A DNA stretch of 64,000 nucleotides from Tetranychus cinnabarinus (taxonomy: Eukaryota > Arthropoda > Arachnida > Trombidiformes > Tetranychidae), in NCBI GenBank assembly GCA_022266195.1, contig WHVY01000003.1:7936001-8000000 (forward strand), given 5' to 3'. This document shows positions 14,401 through 25,500 of the stretch, piece by piece. The stretch's first letter is position 1. Each line of letters begins with the position of its first letter. A program made the position numbers and the translations under genes. The notes under the pieces were generated by a model. The model searched no databases and was not told the origin of the DNA. It worked only from the letters and a program-made list of their open reading frames with translations.

Positions 14401-15873
14401 TGAATTCAATTAGAGTAAAAGCTTTTACAATTACATGTTTAAACAGGACTTATTAAATTGTCAATCTTTCATTTCAATTTTGCAGACAATCAACTTTTGC
14501 GTCTCAAATTGTTCCTATTTAGTTTCCATTAGAATCGATTCAGTTGCTTTATCAAACAAAACCACAAAAACTAATTGTATCAATATTTACATTTACAACA
14601 TTTATAACTCTAAGAATCGTCAATTAAATCATTTACCAGTAATTAACTTATTGCCACTACTCTTAATTACTAGCCTACAATCATTTGATTTGTTTTCATT
14701 GACATATTTTTTCTCTATCTATTTTTTCCTATTCTTATCAGCTCCTGAAGTGATTGAAAACGATAAATATGCCTTCAGTCCAGACTGGTTCAGCTTGGGA
14801 TGCCTTTTATATGAGATGATCGAGGGTCAAGCTCCGTTTAGAGCTCGCAAGGAAAAGGTCAAACGGGAAGAGGTTGAACGTCGAGTCAAAAATGATGTTG
14901 AAAATTATTCAAATAAATTTAGTGAAGATACCAAAGCAATATGTACATCGGTAAGATTGGCATTTGTTCATTTCCAGCAATTTAAATTTTCATTTTTCAC
15001 TTTTCTCATTTTCTTCCTTTCCATCTGCATCTTCATCTTTACATGTTTTTAGTTATTTTAATAACTTACTAATGTTTCATTTATTTGTTTTTACATTTCT
15101 ACAGTTACTCTCAAAGAAAGTCTCTGATCGTTTAGGCTGTAAACTCGGTCGTAAAGGAGCCTCGGAAGTTAAAGCTCATCGGTTTTTCAAGACAGTTAAT
15201 TGGAAACGTTTAGAAGCTGGAATGCTTCAGCCACCCTTCATTCCGGATGTAAGAATTCTTCTGTTATATTGACAATAATGATCAGAATTGATTGTGAGAA
15301 GACTCTTTTTTTTCTACTGTTGAACAGTCTGTAAGGCTGACTACAGTAAATTGAGCTCATTCACTTTGCATCTGAACAAAAACTGTACCAGACTAATTTG
15401 TTTTTATTTCTTCTCTTCCTTTCTTTCCATTCCAACTAACATCGTCATCATTATCATCATCATCTTTTCTCTTACTTTAGCCTCATGCTGTTTATGCCAA
15501 GGATGTTCTTGATATTGAACAATTTTCAACGGTTAAAGGAGTCAATTTAGATGCTAGTGATGATTCATTTTACAGTAAATTTAATACTGGAAGTGTTTCC
15601 ATTCCATGGCAAAATGAAATGATTGAAACTGATTGTTTTAAAGAGTTAAATGTTTTTGGACCAAACTTTACATTACCTGATGATCTCAATTTTGATTGTC
15701 CGCCAGTCGATGAGCCAAAAGGATGTTTCCAATTTTTTCGAAGCAACAAGAATAAAAGAAAAAATGTTCACATTTCAAAGAGTAATGCTCAAATTGATGA
15801 AGGATCACAGACTGGAGTAAACAATAGCAACAAAGAACCAAGTACAGCGAAAACCACCAATTCCATTAGTTAA
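2449..15873 (+). CDS. Gprk2: G-protein-coupled receptor kinase, GRK4/5/6 (Drosophila Gprk2-like) class
   Basis: Serine/threonine kinase that phosphorylates activated GPCRs to desensitise them. Exons read from sequence: 2449-2500, 2928-3014, 3175-3287, 11320-11495, 12399-12928, 13236-13325, 14742-14950, 15105-15248, 15481-15873. All junctions have GT..AG and compatible phases; the sum is 1794 nt (597 aa plus stop), close to the roughly 590 aa usual for GRK5. The start is chosen because it gives the conserved N-terminus MELENIVANTV. Order: receptor-binding N-terminus, lysine-rich patch, RGS-homology region (about 30-175), AGC kinase (about 185-450), C-tail. Visible kinase residues: glycine loop GKGGFGEV (189-196), Lys211, catalytic Asp308 in YRDLKPEN, and Asp326 in DLG (GRKs carry DLG rather than DFG). 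The tail ends in a basic stretch (FFRSNKNKRKN) resembling the lipid-binding segment of this subfamily. The joined frame matches the family with almost no gaps. Confidence 0.95.
3288..11319 (+). other. GRK intron 3 (8.0 kb)
   Basis: Starts with GTACGT directly after the codons for FLDAV and ends in a pyrimidine-rich tract plus CAG before the codons for ENYELQWDE; joining them in phase 0 rebuilds the RGS-homology region without a gap. The interior is AT-rich with many T/C tracts and CATCAT/GATGAT low-complexity runs, which generate several Phe/Ser/Leu-rich chance ORFs (for example 4927-5352). I see no nested gene. An imperfect inverted repeat lies at 10877-10923. Confidence 0.85.
10877..10923. 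repeat. Imperfect inverted repeat (hairpin) in GRK intron 3
   Basis: The left arm (10877-10895) begins GTTATTC and ends ATTTTACAATTT; the right arm (10902-10923) is its reverse complement apart from a 3-nt bulge, around a 6-nt loop. About 19 base pairs can form. Function unknown. Confidence 0.6.
13326..14741 (+). other. GRK intron 6 (1.4 kb)
   Basis: Donor GTATGT follows the codons for VGTVGYM; the acceptor TTATCAG precedes the codons for APEV, so the activation-loop/APE junction is cleanly split with phase 1. The interior is T-rich with only low-complexity ORFs. The shorter introns 1 (2501-2927), 2 (3015-3174), 4 (11496-12398), 5 (12929-13235), 7 (14951-15104) and 8 (15249-15480) likewise hold nothing I can recognise. 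Confidence 0.85.
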
Positions 15874-16081
15874 CGTTAATAAATTACAATGCCTAAGGTT
15901 GAACTTGCTTTCAATGTGGGAATATCATCGACAACCAAAACATAATTAAAACCATTCTCACTATCCATACTGTCAACGCCAAGACGAGTCAATATACCTG
16001 AGGAAAGGGACAAGGCTGAAAAAGCTGGAAGCAAATGATTAACGAGTTAAGCACAGATGAAAAAGTACCTATTTTATGTGC

Positions 16082-16087
16082 AATAAA
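16082..16087 (+). terminator. Candidate polyadenylation signal of the GRK gene
   Basis: AATAAA about 210 nt after the kinase stop codon. A second AATAAA at 15878-15883 lies only 5 nt past the stop and would give an unusually short 3' UTR. In DNA this AT-rich the hexamer is common, so the assignment is tentative. Confidence 0.3.
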
Positions 16088-16927
16088 CGACGTATATTGG
16101 TTTAAGAGGTCAAAGTAATAATTACTGATCTAAAAGGATAAATATTGAAAGGATAAACAAGCCAAAGCCATACTTTAGTCAACAGTATTAAGATGACAAT
16201 CCAAACGATTGCAAGCCAACAAGATTAACAATTAATGCAAACCAAAATCGACAGTATAATCTTGATTCGTATTCGGTTTGGATTGGGAAAAAGTCACCGT
16301 CGAAAGGAAATAAATGTAATGAATGGAAACTGGTCCAAGAAACTGAAAAACAAGGAATGACGATCTATTTAGATGGTAATCTATACAAGTGATTGAATGA
16401 ATGTTTTGACGATCATGCCAATCGTGTGAATCAATCAACACATTTTGATGGTTTCTTGTTAAATCAGCTGAAATTAGTAATGCAAGACAAATTTCATCAA
16501 AAACTGACATGACAAAGATCATTATCATGACTGTCTTTACGATAATCAATGGTAAACAAATTGGGCACCAACAATGACAACAATGATGATAATTTTGCAA
16601 ACAAAAAGTAATTCAACTAAATACATTACGAGCTTTTCCAATAAGCCTTTCAACTCTCGTCAACAGTTTACTTACAATTTACTACAATCTACTTCATTAT
16701 ATTGGTACTAACCTTTGGACATGAAGCATGAATTGAAGCGGACACACAGAACACAAATAAACCAGAAACCAGATTTCTGAGTGTTTACATTTTCTGTTGC
16801 ATTTTAATATGATGACAAGTTAATATCAAAGAGCTGACTGAATCTGTTGATTTTGTTTTTTAATTTCCAAATTTTCCAAACTTTTTTACTTATAAAAATA
16901 TATAAATATATTAATTATTGACCTGTT

Positions 16928-17221
16928 TCAGTTTGAACCAAATCGACTGAAGGATGATACTAAATGATTGCAGCAAAACCCACAAAATCTCTTCCGTTGT
17001 TTCAAATTCATCAACAAACTCTTTGCTTGACAAGATGAAAAAGTTAAAATCGACACATTTGACAAACGACTTTGAGACCACGAATTTTTCTCACTGTGAT
17101 TACAATTGTAATTGGCATCCTTCGTTCTGACGATTGTTATTGGACAAAGGCAGAGAGTTGGATAAAGCAAAAGGAAAAGCACAATAATAAGTGATTCAAA
17201 TACACCGGGTATATTCGCCAT
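16928..17221 (-). CDS. Possible small secreted Cys-containing protein (97 aa), unrecognised
   Basis: The ATG at 17221 opens a frame whose first 26 residues resemble a signal peptide: a short polar start, a hydrophobic core LIIVLFLLLY, then CLC. The rest is basic with a few cysteines and a dibasic-rich segment RKRFCGFCC near the end. That layout recalls small secreted peptides or peptide precursors, but I cannot match it to a named family. It lies antisense between two plus-strand genes and could simply be a chance frame; ORFs of this length occur repeatedly by chance in this window. Confidence 0.2.
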   Translation of the reverse strand: MANIPGVFESLIIVLFLLLYPTLCLCPITIVRTKDANYNCNHSEKNSWSQSRLSNVSILTFSSCQAKSLLMNLKQRKRFCGFCCNHLVSSFSRFGSN

Positions 17222-18534
17222 TGTATATAACCACTAATTCACTCATATAATTTGTAATATATAAATTTGTTGAAAAAGCTTACGAAAATGTGAAAAGCTA
17301 AACATATCGTTGTAAAAAATTATGATTATCATTAGACTTATTAATACAACTTATAATTATTATTATACAATCTCTATGTGCAATTGAAAAATACAAGACC
17401 AACGAAAATAATGTGTAACAAACAAAACGAAAACAGTGTCGACTATTCATGTACAATTGAAATGTTCAACAGAAATCGTTAGGTTGCACAATTAATGTTT
17501 TTGTTTTAATAATTTTCATCAATAATACATTTCAATGTTGCCAATGTTTCGCCTTTATTGATTAACAAGAGTTGATTACCATTTCTTTTAAAATTAACAT
17601 CCATAAGTCTTTACTTTTGACAATTATAATCAGTGTTCTTCAGAATTTTTCACCTTTTTTGAGCTGTTTCAGTTCGCAAATGATGTCAATATTATGCACC
17701 ATACTCGAAAATACGTGTTTGTTAAGCAGGTCAGTGAATGTGAACAAAATAATGTTGATACAATGTGACACTCATAGTTATTGTACATTGATTAATTAAT
17801 TGAGATTAATTGAGAAAAATTGTCTCCATAGGAAATGCATTGAAAATTGAAACTTGGTGATTTAATCTGAAACCGAGATTTTCAGTATATGGTATTTTCT
17901 CCGTGATTTCAAATTTCTTATGAACAGATAAAAAAGTTAGCACCAAAAAACAGAATTTTGAATCCTATACTTTTATATGTCAAAATGCGTTGAAATTTTA
18001 AATCACATAAAAACTTGTGAATCGTATATCGTTTCTAGACTTCATGCTGATTTCATTCAATTCAACTAAAAATCAGCAAAGTAAAATTTGATGACAACAG
18101 ATGTCACTTGTAGCATAGCAAATAAATTTGAACCATTTCTCGATATAATGGACAATCCAGATCGTTACCGAACCCATATGAGTAAATTAATAACCTCATA
18201 GATTTGTTTGTGAGTGCATCTTCGTATCAACCCATTATGTACATTAAAAGCTTATGCAAAAAGCAGTATAAAATGTGATCGCAAATTACAATTACTTTTG
18301 ATATTCATTTTAAGATGATTAAAGATTATTAAATATGGTTAAAGATGATTAATTTGTGATATTATGTTTCACAAAAGTATGATTAAATAATAAAACAGTG
18401 GATTGTAATAAGAAGATTGGTATAAAGTGAAGAAACGAGAAAATCAGAGTAGATTACAATGATTACAATGAAAGAGAGTTTTGAAAAGATTGGAAAAAAG
18501 TGCGTCCAAATGAAGCAAAAAAAATCAGGGGAAG

Positions 18535-18915
18535 TTGATGATGAAAATGATGATGAAGAAGAGAAAAATAAAAGCCTTGAAAGATGAAATTGGCTTGCGT
18601 TGTAAGCACATTCCCACTCTGTTCATCTCACTCACCCTTTACTCACTCATCTTCATCTTGATCATCACCATCTTCATGGTGACTTATTGTTTTCCCAATC
18701 ATTTTAAAGTTGCAAGTTACTTTGAAAACATTTTTCCTTGTAAGACAAGCCGAGAGAAAAGCCCTCTAAGCCAAATCCCAAATCACAGTTATCTAATTGT
18801 AAGTCCATCACTAAAGTCTTTAACCAATCAACTTGATAATGTTCATCAATTGATGCTCAACAGAATCTCCAAATCGTTTCAATTAATCCTAGTTTCCTAT
18901 CCAAATGTATCGTGA
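18535..18915 (+). CDS. Possible type II single-pass membrane protein or exon, unrecognised
   Basis: The 126-aa frame begins with a Met/Lys-rich stretch (translated ATGATG repeats), then KHIPTLF and a 22-residue hydrophobic segment (LTLYSLIFILIITIFMVTY), then a polar tail with one sequon (NHS). The lysine-rich start followed by a membrane helix would suit a type II protein. A good donor (ATT|GTAAGT) occurs inside the frame near 18800, so it might be a first exon, but I found no convincing continuation. No family recognised. It could be chance. Confidence 0.2.
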   Translation: MMMKMMMKKRKIKALKDEIGLRCKHIPTLFISLTLYSLIFILIITIFMVTYCFPNHFKVASYFENIFPCKTSREKSPLSQIPNHSYLIVSPSLKSLTNQLDNVHQLMLNRISKSFQLILVSYPNVS

Positions 18916-19235
18916 TTAAACTTCAAATTTACTTTCAATGTTCCAATAAATTGGTTAAAAGTGAAACTTTTAAAACAGTGTAAAGTTGAACCTCAAGTTG
19001 AGTTGAACTTGAGTCTCAAAAAGGTGAATCTTTGGTTGACAAGGCAAAATAGTTCTTAAATAACAATAGAAGGTGTATTTTGCTCTGAAAAAATTGAAAC
19101 CCAAAACCAAATGGACCAATTCACAGGGTAAAGTGAATATTTTTGAGGTAAAAAACGATTGAAAAACTTACCAAAAGTTGAAAAGGCAACAAAAGAGAGG
19201 GAAAAGTAAAACAAGATTTTTGTTTCAATTGATCA

Positions 19236-19508
19236 ATGACAATGTTCAATACAACGTTTCCATCCTTTCCATCAACTGATCTACTGTCAACCTCATCAGT
19301 GGACATAGTTTATCGGTTCAATGATCAAATTGTTGACTTTAATTCACTTCATCACCAACGTTCATCACCTTCACCACATTCATTTCAACCAAGTCAACAC
19401 TCTTCAAAATTAATATTAAACGGTACAACCGACTGGTCGACTAACGGTTCCATCGAGTTTACCTTCAATGAAACTGAAAAAGATTTTCAAGTTTACTATT
19501 TCTATCAG
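19236..19508 (+). CDS. CCAPR: CCAPR exon 1: extracellular N-terminus
   Basis: 91 codons, Ser/Pro/His-rich, with several N-glycosylation sequons (FNTT, NGTT, TNGS, FNET), as expected for the outside tail of a GPCR. It ends ..VYYFYQ|GTAAGA in phase 0. The next usable coding exon in the family order begins with TEQLTFLW at 48817, also phase 0, and the join YFYQ-TEQLTFLW resembles the insect receptor at this point. ATGs at 19236 and 19242 are both possible starts. A non-coding upstream exon cannot be excluded. Confidence 0.8.
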
Positions 19509-22500
19509 GTAAGAGGTTATTCATTTCCGAATTTGACCAAATTTAAAACCAGAATTTTTCACAGAAAAACCTTTCCATCAATTCATCAATGCCTTCAACT
19601 TTTTTTGTTCAGATTTTTATTCAAACTGAAAACATGAAAAATTAAGATCTTTGAATCATTCAACAACAAATGATTGTTGACGTTTCTCATAATACAATTT
19701 GTACAATTGTAACCTTTAACACCTTTCAACACTTTTCATCCCTTGAAGAGCAAAAGAAAAAGTTAATTACATTTAATTACATTTTTCCAGCCGAAGGCAA
19801 ATCAATTAATCAATTCCCACTATTTGTTCATCAAACGTGTAATCAAAAGCGAACACTGTTTCAATAGTGAAAAAAGGTTCAACATTTTTCTCGTCAAATA
19901 ACTTTATTCCTGACTTCCATCAATCTAAACATGAACTTCATGTAAAGCTGAAGCTGTCAATATTAATAGTTAATATTCACCTGAAGAGAAAAATTTAATG
20001 TCCAGAATTTTCTCAAAAGTCTAGACTGAAATCATGTCAACACTTGAAATTCAATTGATTTCATTTGCTCTTCAATTTTCACTTTTTTCACAAATTAAAT
20101 TTCAATAACATGAACAGCGATACTGTTGAGATTGAATTCAGAATTTTCGGCAACAAAATTTAATTTGAAAATTTCTATCCAATCAGATAATTTGATTGAA
20201 AGGGAAACTTTATTAGCGATAAAATATGACAAAAAAGTGAAAATAATGAAACACTTTTACAATGTATTTTCACTGTTAATCTGAAAGTTGATTATAAAGG
20301 AAGAAAAAAGTAATTTCTTGGCGAAAAATTCCGTCAACCATTCATGATGAACAATTTTGTGGGCAAAAATTAATCCAATTCTTTAATCACTATTCTTGTT
20401 CATATTTCCTTCCTTCCTATCAATTGCCATTATCAAATGTTTCCCTCAACATTTTGCAACAGAATAACGATAAACTGAATAATTCTATAACCGGTTTGTT
20501 GATTTTTTGTGTTCCATGTTGTTTCACCATCAAATAATCTTCTAATATCAACATTGAAATCCTTTTCTTGTTCATTCTCTTCATAATGTTATTATCATGA
20601 ATAATTTGATACTCTAACCACTATTAGTGTTTAAACATTAACCGGAGCAACAAGAAGAGTTGACAAAATGTGAGAAGTAAAAGTGAAAAGAGAATCGGAA
20701 TCACAGAGAAATCTCATTTTCTCATTTAAACTTGCATTATCAGTTTCATTCAATTGATTATTTCATTATATTCCGATTTTTCAGGTTCCATCGCTTTCCT
20801 TCCCTACAAATGGTAAGCAAATCAATTCTTTGGGTTAACCCAATAAAAAGGTTATTGAAAAGATCAATCGATAAAGAAAAACAAAGTGTTAATCTGAATG
20901 TTGATATCATTTACATGATGAATATCCTTCACCATGAAACTTGCAGAAAATAAACTCTTCAATATTCCTGTTTCCCAATCTTGGAAACTACAAAAAAAAA
21001 GGCAAAATCGAACCATATTTTTGTGTCAAATGGTTAATGATGATTTAATTAATTTTCTGGTTAATCAATATTGAAATGCTTTTAGTTGCTTTGGATTGTT
21101 CAATCGATTGAATTACTTTTTCGGCGATTAATTTTCTATGTGCGGTTTTGCCATTAATTTGATTATCGATCCAACTATTTATCATTTGATTCTCGGTTAG
21201 TTGCAATTTAAAAAATTAGACTGTTAATTTGATCTGATTGAGAAAAGGAATGAAAAGTGAAATTTGAACTCATTTTTCAATCATCTAATGACTTTGGTTT
21301 TTAACTGCAATTTGAGTTGTTTATCCATGAAAAGTTTAAGGGATTCTGGTTAGACATTCAATGAACTTGTTTCACTTTTTTGTTCAGTTTTGCCAAAAAC
21401 TTTTGAAAAATATTCACAAATGTTTCCAATGAAAGGCAATTTTTCACAAGAAATGATTTTTCAGACGTTTAACCAGACAATGATTAACTTGAATTTGAAT
21501 TTACCTTTGGTTCAGCTTTTAAAGCAACTCTTGAATCTGTTTGATTGGAGGCTTGATTAACCATTCAAGGTGCATCAAAATGAAAATGAACATTCTGCTT
21601 CAGATAAAACCATTAAAAAGTAGACTTCAATAAATTTCAAGTTTCAAGTTGTGACTTGAACTTTTGTATTACAGTGAGGCAATTGTGTAAAGTTCAGTTT
21701 AAAACAAAGTTTATTGAAATCAAGAAGAAACTTAGTCTACAAGGTTTTTTTGATTACAGAGTCAAATTGAGATAATAATCAATTGGTGACCTTTAAAGTC
21801 TCAGCGAGTCCGCGTTGAGTTCATTTATCTTGGGTCCTCGTACAGTAAGAGCTATTTGGGCTTCAGGGTAGATAATAAGGAAGAAAAATGATTGAATATG
21901 AGTTCCAAGCTCCTATTATGAGAGCTTAACTTTAGTGCTCGAATTTAGTACTAAAATGTAGTATTTTGATTTTAGTACCTAGATTTAGTGCTAGTTGTTG
22001 AGGATTAGGTTTTTTGATTATTTATTTAGGGATTTCAAAAGGGGAGAAAAGGTTTCAAAAGTTGAGACGGTTCAAATTGATTAATTGATTGTAAATCTGA
22101 ACTTAATTTGTATGCCTTACAGTTTGATTTTGCGTCTTAACTCCAATAATCTCATAAGTTAATTAAGTAAACGTGTTCTTTACAGATAGTTTCTGGATTT
22201 TGGGTTTGTCTTGAATTAAATTAACGATAATTCCAACGAATTTCATTAATCCAAGTTGTTACAAGTTAAGTGGATAAATGGGTCAATATTTTACAAATAT
22301 TTTGTTCAGTCACATTTTACTCGAGTCAAATTATCTTTCAACAAGAATGCTCATCAGATATTAATTTTCTTTCCACGATCAATTCTAAAGACTCAATCAA
22401 GATGCTTCAATGCTTTATATGATTATGGAAACACTTTGAAACCAATTTACCTTTCCAAAAATATAAGAAACAATGATTTCAACCGAAAAGAATCAGATAC

Positions 22501-25500
22501 TCAATTGGCTTAACCAAAGCTCTGATTTGATTATTAAAAATGTTTCTTCTCAAATCTCTTCTGTTAAAAGTTGAACAATTTATCATTAACGAAGATTACA
22601 GTTCAAAATATAACTCGAATTTGGATTCAGTCCGTTATTTTATCAAGTCTAATAAGTTATAATGAAGGTTAGTTTCCATAAATGTTAACTTGAAATGAAT
22701 TTTTCTGTTGGATTATCAGATGTTAGCATGAATCAGAGAATTGAGTTGAAATTTCGAGTTGAATGTAAATTGATGAACGGACTAAAAATAGCGATCCAGT
22801 GCCCAGATAGAGGCTATTATTTGCGTTTTACCTGCATATTTTATAAAAGAATAGAAAAGTTGTTTTCGAAACTGATTTTGCGAAATAACCAGAAAAAAGG
22901 ATTGCTAAACATTACATTTTGATGGCTGAAATGATCAAATTGATGGAACCTTTGAAGGCAGTGAAAAATGTTTTGCCATGTTTTCATGAGCTAGAAATGT
23001 TCAATATTGTCAGTTGAAGCAAGTAAACAACTGAAAGTAAACATGAACCAATTGTCCAGGAAAGAAAAGCTTTAGTTCAAGTTAAATTTAGCCTTTAAAC
23101 ATTGATGTACATTAATAATTTGAGACACATTTGACTGTCAACATTTACCAGAATAAAATATAATGATGATTTCGTTCTGGAATCCTTATCATGTTCATGA
23201 CAGTCTTGTAATCTCTAATATCATTGAAAAATATTGTTTTATCAAGAGAGAGACTCGACATAAGATGCATATGTAAAAACGTCTGTAGTCTCATTACGAG
23301 TGAAAATGTGCTGAAGGACATTGAAATGTTGAGAATTGTCAGATTGATAGAAACAGAAAGTTAAGAGAAAAGAAGAAGAAAAAAAGAGATAAATTTACTG
23401 GACAAGAAGTTATTCAATATCAACATGATAATCAAGTTTGGTTACAGTTGAAGGATTGACTGTGAAAAGAAGAGCAGCAAAAAAAAAGTTGACTTTCAAG
23501 TTATCTGAAGAAAAGTCATTTTTCCAATCGATATTAATATTCCAATGTTATTAACAACTAAATCACTGAATATTTATGTTGAATGTTGCTAAATGAATGC
23601 TGATCAGCATCAAAGTCACGTTGAACCTTTAACCTGATGAGAAAAGGCCGAAATGAAAGTTACAACTCGAATCTATTTCAATATCAAATTATAAATTCAT
23701 TTGACATTTTTACATTTTCTTTACAGTTGCTTACAGAAGGCAACAAAACGAGCAAAACAAAAGCCAATATTGAACAAAATGTCATTTACTGTCAACTGAT
23801 CAAACAACTGTTCAATATATTTCATGATAATTTGTCTTTTTTTACATTGAAACTCTCATTTTCACAATTATCTGTTCATGTAAAAGCTATTTATGTATTG
23901 CCTTCAATCTAATGAGATGCAATTTTTGTTTCTTTTCTTCCTTTTTTCTTCTTCTTCTTCTTCCATTTGCCTTCCTGAATCAATTTCAGATGCTTCATCA
24001 ACAGGATAAAATAATCATCTTTATTCAGCACAATTTGCAATGAAAATAAGCTCATCATTATTAACTGAAACATGTAGGAGTTTGCAGTTGAATTTCATTC
24101 TGTAGCTTCTTATTGTTATTACATTTCAACCATTTTTCCAGCCTTCAATTTATTCACATTGACATTATCACAGTAAACGTTATTCAAAATACACTTATAA
24201 TTAGATGAATATTTTTTCGAATATTTGGTTTGTTCGTTTAAAAATGTTGAAAGTTCGGTCAATTGCTGTTGATAATGATATTAGATTGTGTCGATTGAAA
24301 GTTGATTAAAAACTCTTTTCCTTCCAACGGAACTGTTTGTTCCTCTCAACCATTCAAATGAAAGCAAAGCTCATCGAGTATAAATGAATATTGACTTCAA
24401 CTTGTTCACTCGGAAAACTTGAAACTATTTCATAGATTCACTTATTTTTAATATCTTCAAATATTCAACTCTTAACTACAATCAAAGTTGAACTTACGGT
24501 TAAACAAACTTCACTTTTCTTTAGCTTTTTGGGCTTTTCTTTTCATCAACTCAATTGGTACAATTAACAATGGTTAAAGTTAGGTTGAGAAAAGAGGAAA
24601 AAAATCAATCAAATGAAATGTAGTTATCAATTGTAATTGCTTCTGTAATTGACAGTAACATTCAACTCTTTGCCATCCATTTTCACTCCCTGTTGTCAGT
24701 CGTTCAATCAAGTGATAAGGGTTAAGAAAGGTTAACCAGAAAAGGTAATCTAAAGGAGATTAATCTCAAGAATCTATTGACTAATTAAGTGGGCAACTGG
24801 AACGGGTTAATAACCGTGTTTAATGTTCAAGAAAAGTAGATGCAAAAAAATTGAAAAGAAAATGTTTTTTTCATGGAAAAAAATGATTTACCAAAAATTT
24901 CAAGTCTCAACCAAGTTGATGCCAAACTTGTTTTTTTGACTTCAATAAAGTGTGAAAAAGTAGCTCATTGAGTGTCTTGGACACCTGAACATTTATTACA
25001 CAGTTCAGGCCCAATCAACAGTTTTGATTCAAGTTTGAATAAAAAAAAGCGTCGGTTGTGCCATTTTTACTCAATTTTGAATCAAAAAATTTTTGACTAC
25101 TTTTTGAGAAAAAATTGATTCATAAAGTTAGATTGAAAGTGAGTTTATTCAGAAATTTTGCTCGAAAAAGAAATGAAGAAAGTAGGCAAACATATTCATC
25201 AGTAAATTTCTAGAATTCAATCAAATTTTAATTTGCAGAAATTAGTCAAATCATAGAAAATAGTCAATTATTTTATGGAGTATCAAATAGTTCAGAATCT
25301 AAAAACAGATTCGAATACAATCCACCTTCTGAGGATTCCGTTATCTCGTTTGCAGAATCTTCTTCTGAATATTCTGAGAAATCAATTCTAGCATTCTTGA
25401 CACCTCGATGATGATCTTTGTCTTTATCTTGCATTGAAATTTTTCCATTTTTAGCTGCGGAATTTTGAGCATTCAATTCTCTGACCAGTCTACCGCGAAT

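Larger units (their letters stand above)
15874..19235. other. GRK 3' flank and GRK-CCAPR intergenic DNA
   Basis: The part up to about 16.1 kb probably includes the kinase 3' UTR, with AATAAA hexamers at 15878-15883 and 16082-16087. The rest has no recognisable gene. Two ORFs of uncertain status lie here: a minus-strand ORF with a hydrophobic leader (16928-17221) and a plus-strand ORF with one membrane segment (18535-18915). Both are listed separately. Confidence 0.6.

Noticed and set aside
16232..16600. 122-codon minus-strand ORF after the GRK gene
   Set aside because: No recognisable domain; His/Cys-rich start from CAT/TGC repeats; probably antisense to the kinase 3' UTR.
21931..21996. CRISPR array
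   Set aside because: Direct repeats are degenerate with 13-bp period and no unique spacers, and the genome is eukaryotic.
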